Shown here one piece after another: positions 57,430 through 64,000 of a stretch of DNA of 64,000 bases. A program made the position numbers and the translations under genes. Numbering within the stretch: the first letter of the stretch is position 1; each line of letters begins with the position of its first letter. The DNA lies in the NCBI GenBank assembly GCA_036852015.1, contig JAANDG010000458.1, positions 55,123 to 119,122 of the forward strand. The letters are read 5' to 3'. The notes under the pieces are model-generated. The model saw nothing but the letters and a program-made list of their open reading frames with translations, had not been told where the DNA came from and ran no database searches. This DNA is from Pelodera strongyloides. Taxonomy: Eukaryota > Nematoda > Chromadorea > Rhabditida > Rhabditidae.

Positions 57430-57635
57430 GTTACCACACACACACACACACGCACACACACACACAAACACACGCACATACACACACGCACACACACACA
57501 CACCCTCACACACACACATACACACACCACACATACACACACACACACATACACACACCACACATACACACACACACACACGCAACACTCACACACGCAA
57601 CCCTCAAACACACACAACACTCACACACGCCAAGG
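57430..57635. repeat. (CA)n microsatellite
   Basis: About 200 bp of CA dinucleotides with T and C interruptions. Thr-His or Cys-Val frames across it are artefacts. Confidence 0.95.
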
Positions 57636-58979
57636 TATAATTCCGATATTGTAATCTAGTAACAGAAAACACCATTTATAATGATAGCATGGGAAGACTA
57701 GTCATGTTGTCATGTACCTTTCATTCCACAGTGTTCAAAAAAATGTTTAATCACGCAATGGTCTATATTAATTTTTTGAATGAACCGGACACGGGTGCAC
57801 TGTTTCTGCGGATTCGGTTGATATAACCCGGTATCTTTCATCTTTTTTAAATGGCAGGATAGCCTGGCGTCCGCGAGAGAACTCCATGCGGCTCATATTT
57901 ATTAAATTACTACTTTATGACACAATTTTCAATGAACTGCTACCGACCCCTGATATGCATTCAACAAACTGTTTCTCAATGAGTTTATTAATGCGTTTTT
58001 AATGTGTATTAATGTTGGCAAGGCACTTCATTCAATCGGTGCATTATAAACGCCTTATCAATGAAAAAATGGCAAATTTGCTTTGCACATGTAAAATTCA
58101 AAAATATGCATGTTCGTCGACCTGATGGAGAACAGCGTGTGCCATTGAATTTCATAATCATATTCTTTTTATTCTTCGCCATTGTCGGACCCCGGAGGGT
58201 CCTTTTCAAAAATTGGCTAGAGGCACCATTTCCACACGCTCATTAAGAGGAGAAGCCCGTGGGCGGAGGAGGAGCCCGTGGGCGTCCAATGGGACTGGTA
58301 ATTGAATGTTATTCGGATAATTAATTACCTCAAAGGCGAGTTCTCAAGCCAATTACTGTTGATGAGTAGTATGTTTATGGAAATATCGATGCATATTTAT
58401 GGAAAAAAGGAAGCCGGGATGTGCTTCATTAAAACGTTGATTAACCACAATTTTAGTACAGAAGTCTTCATTAAACATTTTTCCACGGCACATTTTGAGA
58501 AAGTACTGCAAAATCTGGCTTGGGAAGGAGTTTTCTCCGAAAAATTTTTTGGTTAGAAACTCCAAATGCTGATATTTACAAACTTGAAGAAATATGATTC
58601 CAGTATCAAAGCCGACAGGCTCCAGCGCGGAAGAACAGTACATATCATCCTGAAAGGCCTTATCAACAGAATCCTCGTGTAGTTAGAAACAACTGTAAAT
58701 TTTCAACATGAGTGTCCCCCTCCGGCACCTCCGGCATTTTTTCACGCTGGGGCATTCTCCCAGGCACTCCACACTCATAGCCCATGGCAATAATTCAATG
58801 CCCTTGATATCTTACCACTTAGTAGGGCAGTTTGATTCCCGCCCTCTGTTAACTAATAAGATGGGCATACTTTACTTTTGGAGTGTTTTTACTATTCGAA
58901 CGACATGTTAATTATTCTACGACGCCCACATGCATTCATTATTATTTCTGTACATCTAACCTCTCAACTTTTTCAGCAA

Positions 58980-59149
58980 ATGTATTGTGTCAGGAAAATG
59001 ATAGCAATTTTGATTGGAAGAAAGAAGAAAGAGAACGAAGTCGATCATTTTAGCACACTTCCAACCGAAATACTAGAAACTATTTTCGCGTATCTTAGGC
59101 CAAAATGCCTGTTCGAAAATGTTCTTCCTGTATGCTCGAGATTCTACTC
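58980..59149 (+). CDS. exon 1 of the F-box/WD40 gene (F-box)
   Basis: The acceptor-like CTTTTTCAG ends at 58976, only three bases before ATG 58980; a second in-frame ATG is at 58998. The Lys-rich start is followed by the F-box with conserved LPxEIL and the C-terminal VCSRF. The donor GTAGGT begins at 59150. Confidence 0.7.
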
Positions 59150-62100
59150 GTAGGTTTCATCCACATTGTCTGCAACGCGAAACTATTTTTTTTGGTGAGC
59201 GGTGAAAACGACGGGGGGGGGGGGGGGTTGCCCAGATTTCGCCGCGCGCCGAGCATTCTTCGCTAAACTCTGGCGCGTGGTGCACTGGGGAAAATGGCGG
59301 CGCACCGTTATTATTTTTTACGACCACAACTTTTCTTAAGTTTCAGTCGTGTGGTATAAGTAGGCCAATTTTTCGCAACTCTCCAAGTAGCGGTATTGAA
59401 TCTTATTACAGAAGAATTGAAACATACGCTTCAGCCTTTCATATATAAATATGCCCTCCTACATATCGGAAAGTGTGAAGAGCAAAAAAGTCGCCTAAGT
59501 ATTAGATATACTACTGGCACCAATATTCAATTAAATATTTTGAATATTGAATTTCCTTTTCATGGTCGTCAGCAACAAAAGATGGTGGAATGTCCGAATT
59601 GAGGTATTTCATTTTTTAATTTGTTTTGCAGTGCATCTTCTGTCTCAGTTCGTTTATGTTATGAAACTTCCATGTTATCCATGATAACCCTAAACCATGC
59701 CCTTAGAGAAATGCTTATGCCATAGAAAGCTTATTTTATTTAGAGTACAATCTTTTTTTTTTAGCTTTTATATTAAAGCGTCCTTAAAGGGCCAGGCTCA
59801 CGAGATACCCTTTGAGAACTGCAATATTATGGTAAAGTAAAGTACCAAATAGCTTTTTTCTCGTTTAGTTAGAAGCGACATTCTTACTTAAAGGGACAGG
59901 CCCGTCAAAGTAAACCTATATTTACGAAACGTTCATAATGTATATAAAGCATTTTTATTGCAATACATTCAAACTAAATTTTACCTACTCTCACCCTTGA
60001 TGACTTTTTTCGATGCGCCCATCGTATATGTATACCGTAAAACTGCAGATTTCAAAGCTGTATATGCAAATTTGGTCGCATTCTAATTTCACGATAAATT
60101 TGCATAGACAGCTTTGAAATCTGCAGCTTTACCTTTACGGTATGAATATACGATGAGGGCATCGGAAAAAGTTTCCCATGGTGAACGTAGGTGAAATTTG
60201 GATTGTATATATTGTAATAAAAATGCTTTATAATTTATAATCATTATGAACGTGTCGTAAATATAGGTTTACTTTGATGGCTGTCCCTTTAAATTTGGGG
60301 CCTGGTGGTCCAGTGGCAGCGCGTTCGTCTCTAACGCAATCGACCCGAGTTCGATTCCGGCCCGTGACATCTTTGAAACCACCACCAGGCGAGGGAATCA
60401 TGGGCGATCCCTCCGATCCCTCCTGGCCCTAGCCCGAAGACGTCGAGCAATTTGTCATCTGGAACTCGTCGCCTACTTCTCAGGACCTCTGCGGAACATG
60501 TCATAAGCAAAAACCTTGAAATTGTCCTTTGAACTCCCTTGAATAAAGGTGCACGCACTTGAAGCGTAAAACAATTTAAAAATTTAAATTTGCCTACATG
60601 CTGACTAACTCTGTCTGTTTAAATGCAAACGTACTATTAAGTCGCAAAATTGTATTTTTCTCATGAGCCTGACCCTTTAATCCATAAGAGTTCTTACGAA
60701 TTTGAAATAAAATATAAAGACTTGATTAGTCAGTTATGGTGTTTCCAAGTATCCCAAAAATTCGGTGTTATTCTGTTATTTCTGCACGAAACCTGCATAT
60801 ATATATGGAAAATTAAAAAATATTCTTGTGTAGTTTCAAGATACTGTAAATTTTCACTATACTTGGAAACCCCATAATAATAGTTTCGCTGGCGATTCGC
60901 CTGAGGCGATTCGCCTAACACGTACGTAGTTATATAAAAACATTTGTCTGCCGAGAAGAGTGATTGTGCCAATAGTTTGATGTTTGATTTTTCTGCACGG
61001 ATATTCAGCTTAAAATTTTGTAAAACACCCATTTTTCGAAGACTATTTTCCAATCCGAATTTATTTAAAGCATGTCTGAGGGAGTTCCTGCTCATATCAT
61101 TAATCAGTTTACAGAAACATCCGCTGCAGATGCAAATATGTGATTTAGACAGCTTCAAGTCTTCACCCGTGACGTACGTTGGGCATTCGGTATAAGTTTA
61201 AAACAGCAATCAGGCCTCGGTGTCCTTGCAATTAGACAAAACTAATTTTAAAGTTATACTGTGTATGTATAGTAAAGGCTCCTTTCCCTCGTAATAATAC
61301 CCTCATATGATTTTTTTATAAAAAAATTTTTTTTTATACTTTTGTACTATTTTCTTAGATTAACCCTAGTGTTTATCTAGTTTTTTACCCAATTTACATT
61401 TGTTGTTTATTATAAAGCTACAGCATTTCTAAACTTCGATAGCCAAGTCCGCATTTCTTACGGGTTTGAGATGTGGAAAATTCCCGTGCAAAAAAAGGAA
61501 AATATGGAAAACAGCATCAAATTTCTCTAGGAACTGGGATGATATATGGAGAGAAGAAGAGACTTGGTCGAACTGGAAACAGCAGAAAAGGTAAGACTTT
61601 CGCACATTTTAAGACTACTTACGGGACTATGTCTATTTTTAGCTAAAACCTGGCATCAACTTGGCATCAAAGTTATCTTGGTCTGACCATCTCCGCAAGC
61701 CACTGCCATGTATGTGGAACACAGTGTTTCATACTGACCACCTACTGATACTACGTTTGCCCGTGTGCGGTGCGCACCGCGCACACAGCCGCCCAAATTG
61801 CAGCGCAACCGCCCCCAACGGTTACTGCCGCGCTCAATATCTCTGTTTGACTTTCTCGTGTGTATTATGGACGATTTGTCTAAAACGCCCAAAGTTAGTG
61901 AAAGTCGTAAGTGTGATTCTTGTTCGTGGCAGTTGTTTTGCGAAAATTGTGTGTATGTGTGTGTGAGTGCGTGCGTGTGTAGGTGTGTGTGTATGAGTGT
62001 GTGTTAGCGTGTGTATGAATGTTCGTGTGTGTGTGCGTGTGTGTATGTGTGCGTGTGTGTGTACGTGTGTGTGTGCGTGCTTGTGTGTATGTGTGTCTGA

Positions 62101-63235
62101 GTGTGTGTGTGTGTGCGTGCGTGTGTGTATGTGTGTCTGAGTGTGTGTATGTGTGCGTGCGTATATGTGTAGGAGTGCGTGTGTGTGTGTGCGAGAGAGA
62201 ACATTGCAGTATGCCGAAAGATTGACAGCGAGCATGGCTGGCTGGGAGTGCGCTGTAGTAAGCTACTGATTTGAACCAATTCAAAAATGTATAGAAAGAG
62301 AGACAGAGAGGAGGGAAGGGTTATGAATGCGCCGCATTCATTCTTTTCTCCAACAATCGTGTTGCAGACACGTCGCCTCACCCGTCGGAGGACACATCGA
62401 TGTTGTAAAAATATTCAAGAACACAGACAGCAGCTACTGCATAACAGCATCGTCGTGTGCATCCTCGCAAAATAGTTGGTACGATGACAAAGCCTTCCAG
62501 TTATGGGGGCTTGAAAATAGAAAAGTAGGTTATTTTTTTTGTCGTTTGAGTTTATTATTGAAAGATGAAGTTAATTAATTCCTTCTACCTAATCGGCACA
62601 AACTAAACGTTTTTTTCTGAAAGATCCTCAAACCAGCAACTCTCGATAACAGAATAAATATTGTATACATCTTTCGTGTGTCTTCTCCTTTAAAAGGTAC
62701 AGTAAAAGAAATTTTGTCCAAAATTTAATAACGCTCTTTTATTCAAGAGCAGTTCAATACATTGTTCTAAGCTTATGACCTTATCGCACAGGTCCTGTGC
62801 ATTAGGCGACGAGCCCCGGATGACAAATTGCTTCTAACTAGGGAAAGGAGTGCGCGCGGTCCTGATTTCCTCGCCGCGTGGTGGTTTCAAACTTTTCGCA
62901 GCGGTTAGGCAGAAATTTCGGCGTAGCTCGCGTTGCGCTACCTAGCCGCTTATGCCATGCCACGGATAATCTCATCTGTGTATTTCATTGCTGGAAATCC
63001 GAGGAAGCTCGGGGAGGGCTCTACACCAACATGTGTAATTTTTGTTTTACACACTATCCGAAACCTTTTTACAAAATAATATATTTTCAGAGCAACGTTA
63101 ACCTGCTGTGTGAAACGGCGGTTGCACATTCTGGAACAGTTACCAGTATTGCGAATGCACGGTTCAGATCAATTCGTAAGCGGAGCTTACGACCACTGTG
63201 TGAAGCTATGGAACATAGACAACTCGTCAGTACGC
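58980..63235 (+). CDS. F-box/WD40-repeat protein (FBXW-like), partial, multi-exon
   Basis: Four exons fit in phase: 58980-59149 (ends with two spare bases), 61531-61590, 62368-62524 (ends in phase 0) and 63091-63235, all with AG/GT borders. Exon 1 encodes an F-box ([16 protein letters not shown], then VCSRFYS), the SCF ubiquitin-ligase adaptor module that binds Skp1. Exon 2 gives a Trp-rich linker. Exons 3 and 4 encode WD repeats: GHIDVV...DDKAFQLW, then [11 protein letters not shown]...[11 protein letters not shown]-box followed by WD repeats is the FBXW layout, and FBXW9 is my best guess from arrangement alone. Known members have about seven WD repeats, so more exons are expected downstream of 63235 or past the window. 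An extra base in exon 4 breaks the frame. There may be an intermediate exon in the 2.4-kb intron 1. Confidence 0.65.
59391..59730 (+). other. open segments with splice-like borders in intron 1
   Basis: An open stretch from 59391 (after AAGTAG) to the stop at 59602, and another from 59632 (after TTTTGCAG) to TAG at about 59728, with a GAG/GTATTT donor between them. They might be additional exons, or a small separate gene, but their phases do not fit the F-box exon without an indel and I do not recognise the protein. Confidence 0.25.
59892..60288. mobile_element. nested TTAA-flanked MITE (AGGGACAGGCCC family)
   Basis: TTAA at 59888-59891 and 60289-60292; ends AGGGACAGGCCCGTCAAAG and CTTTGATGGCTGTCCCT. 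Inner palindrome with CAGCTTTGAAATCTGCA and complement. Right-end relatives at 21445-21458 and 28934-28949. Confidence 0.85.
60297..60577 (+). mobile_element. tRNA-derived SINE, copy 3
   Basis: GGGGCCTGGTGGTCCAGTGG start, A and B boxes, GCGTT/AACGC stem and a body ending CACTTGAAGCGTAAAACAA. It matches the minus-strand copies at 7199 and 7924 with scattered differences, and abuts the TTAA of the nested MITE. Confidence 0.85.
60736..60875. mobile_element. ATGGGGTTTGCAAGTAT MITE copy
   Basis: About 140 bp, ATGGTGTTTCCAAGTATCCC to ATACTTGGAAACCCCAT, same orientation and interior as 54939-55091, with a small internal deletion. Confidence 0.8.
61531..61590 (+). CDS. exon 2 of the F-box/WD40 gene (linker)
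   Basis: 60 bp between TTTCTCTAG and GTAAGA, encoding [19 protein letters not shown]. It takes two bases from exon 1 and passes two to exon 3, so phases match on both sides. Confidence 0.6.
61940..62205. repeat. (TG)n microsatellite in an intron
   Basis: About 265 bp of TG dinucleotides with CG, TA and GA interruptions, between exons 2 and 3 of the F-box/WD40 gene. Confidence 0.95.
62368..62524 (+). CDS. exon 3 of the F-box/WD40 gene (WD repeat)
   Basis: 157 bp between GTGTTGCAG and GTAGGT. It contains the GH dipeptide start of a WD blade ([10 protein letters not shown]) and the end [14 protein letters not shown]. Confidence 0.7.
62735..62900 (-). mobile_element. diverged SINE fragment
   Basis: AGGCGACGAG...GGATGACAAATTGCT and CTTTTATTCAAGAGC match the body of the 7199-7462 SINE on the minus strand. 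The tRNA-like head is lost or unrecognisable. Confidence 0.6.
63091..63235 (+). CDS. exon 4 of the F-box/WD40 gene (WD repeat, frameshifted)
   Basis: 145 bp between ATATTTTCAG and GTATGT. The first half reads [12 protein letters not shown] in the frame set by exon 3; the second half reads [19 protein letters not shown] one base out of frame. The switch lies at 63157-63164. With both borders in phase 0, the length should be 144 or 147, so one base is extra (or two are missing). Confidence 0.65.
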
Positions 63236-63298
63236 GTATGTTGATTGGAATAGCTATGCTTTATTTCATCTCCATGCATATCTACACATACTTCTATT

Positions 63299-63462
63299 AT
63301 GGGGTTTCCATGTATGCCAAAAACAACTGTGCGTTCCCTTCCAAGTATAGAAAAATTTACCGTATTTTCCCTGAATTGAATATTTGACCTGAGAAATTAA
63401 TACAGGGGTCTCGCGAAGTCGTAAAATACGGTAAATTTGTCCATGATACTTGGAAACCCCAT
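63299..63462. mobile_element. ATGGGGTTTGCAAGTAT MITE copy
   Basis: ATGGGGTTTCCATGTATGCC to ATACTTGGAAACCCCAT, about 164 bp, with a replaced interior. It follows the last visible exon of the F-box/WD40 gene. Confidence 0.7.
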
Positions 63463-63491
63463 AAGTAACGATCAAGATTGCAACCAGTTAC

Positions 63492-63667
63492 CTGAGGCCA
63501 GTTCCAATAAAATTTACCGCTGCGGTAGGTTGCAGGCGCCTCCTGTTTAGCGTGCTCTCTCGGCTTTCTCTCGCAGCCTGCCAAAAGCAGAGGAAACGAG
63601 AGAGCGCGCTAAGCAGGAGACGCCTGTAACCTACCCCAGCGGTAAATTTTATTGCAACTGGCCTCAG
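63492..63667. repeat. palindromic element with CTGAGGCCAGTT ends
   Basis: Arms of about 75 bp, from CTGAGGCCAGTTCCAATAAA to the mirrored TTTATTGCAACTGGCCTCAG, include CGCTGCGGTAGGTTGCAGGC. A spacer of about 30 bp separates them. Typical MITE layout; no target duplication identified. Confidence 0.75.
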
Positions 63668-63829
63668 AACACACTTGATTACAGGAGATTTCTGTGCACC
63701 AAGAGGAATGGTTGATCAGGCAAATTGCGTGCGAAAATGGCTTGTTGGCCTGCTGTTCCCATATGAGCACTCTTACTCTTCACGACCCGCACAATGAACT
63801 ACAGGCAAGCCGTAGCGGATTTTCGTTTA

Positions 63830-63831
63830 CA

Positions 63832-63863
<32 letters not shown>

Positions 63864-64000
63864 ATTTTAGCTTCAAGTGGTGCACCTTTATTTATCAGGG
63901 GTGGTAAAACAGTTTTCAAAGTAACTTATACCTGTTCCGCAGAAGTTATATGGCTCTACGGTTTCCGCAGAGGTTGTTATGAAAAGTTATCTGGTAATAA
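63830..64000 (-). mobile_element. SINE fragment at the window edge with (AAAT)n tail
   Basis: An (ATAA)n run at 63830-63862 is followed by AGCTTCAAGTGGTGCACCTTTATTTA and TGTTCCGCAGA, matching the 3' body of the SINE on the minus strand. The simple tail is where a minus-strand SINE would end. Truncated by the window. Confidence 0.55.

Larger units (their letters stand above)
59788..60676. mobile_element. TTAA-flanked MITE containing another MITE and a SINE
   Basis: TTAA at 59784-59787 and 60677-60680; ends AGGGCCAGGCTCACGAGA and TCTCATGAGCCTGACCCT. Inside are a complete MITE (59892-60288) and a plus-strand SINE (60297-60577). It lies in an intron of the F-box/WD40 gene. Confidence 0.8.

Noticed and set aside
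57364..57659. Thr-His and Cys-Val rich frames on both strands
   Set aside because: Translation of a (CA)n microsatellite; the same applies to 61834-62284 in the (TG)n tract.
63151..63180. Programmed frameshifting in the WD40 gene
   Set aside because: No slippery heptamer and no precedent in this family; an indel or assembly error is simpler.

Overview
The window is eukaryotic nuclear DNA, AT-rich, with introns, microsatellites, palindromic transposons, tRNA-derived SINEs and one LTR retrotransposon. An invertebrate is most likely. The Ty3/gypsy polyprotein looks like the Mag clade (K02A2.6-like integrase) that is common in nematodes, and the host gene uses TTTTCAG-like splice acceptors. This makes a nematode-like or other small invertebrate genome plausible but not proven. 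Nearly all the DNA is transposon or repeat. I can support only one host protein gene.

Region 1-31 kb is a mosaic of short non-autonomous DNA elements. The dominant class is a set of palindromic MITE families flanked by TTAA, with ends of the form TTAA-AGG...CCT-TTAA, at 1.3-2.5, 4.4-5.7, 9.4-9.8, 16.7-17.1, 18.4-18.7, 21.5-22.8, 26.5-27.2 and 59.8-60.7 kb. Several are nested in one another, and the uninterrupted copy at 18381-18732 provides the empty site for two of the nested insertions. A second class consists of foldback elements built from short ACTACCCC repeats (4437-5353 and 25396-26046). Each is bordered by a perfect 9-bp target duplication, as expected for Foldback/Mutator-like transposons. 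The same stretch holds a 2.2-kb palindrome with a tandemly duplicated SINE, a 1.1-kb palindrome with tRNA-like sequence in both arms, a degraded mariner-like transposase (about 19.7-20.6 kb) and two arrays of a 60-bp minisatellite.

Region 31-38 kb and 44-51 kb is unrecognised sequence with degenerate higher-order repeats (unit about 1.4-1.5 kb at 33.7-37.2 kb). Into it is inserted a nearly intact, young Ty3/gypsy element (38369-43891). It has 353-bp LTRs differing at one base, a 5-bp target duplication, a single 1375-codon gag-pol frame and a leader with four copies of a conserved hairpin whose closing stems covary. At 51.2-52.4 kb there is a tandem array with a unit of about 200 bp.

Region 58.9-64 kb carries the one host gene found, an F-box/WD40-repeat protein on the + strand, with four phase-compatible exons (58980-59149, 61531-61590, 62368-62524, 63091-63235), probably continuing beyond the window. 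Its introns are filled with MITEs, a SINE and a (TG)n tract. The last visible exon carries an apparent one-base frameshift between two halves of a WD repeat.
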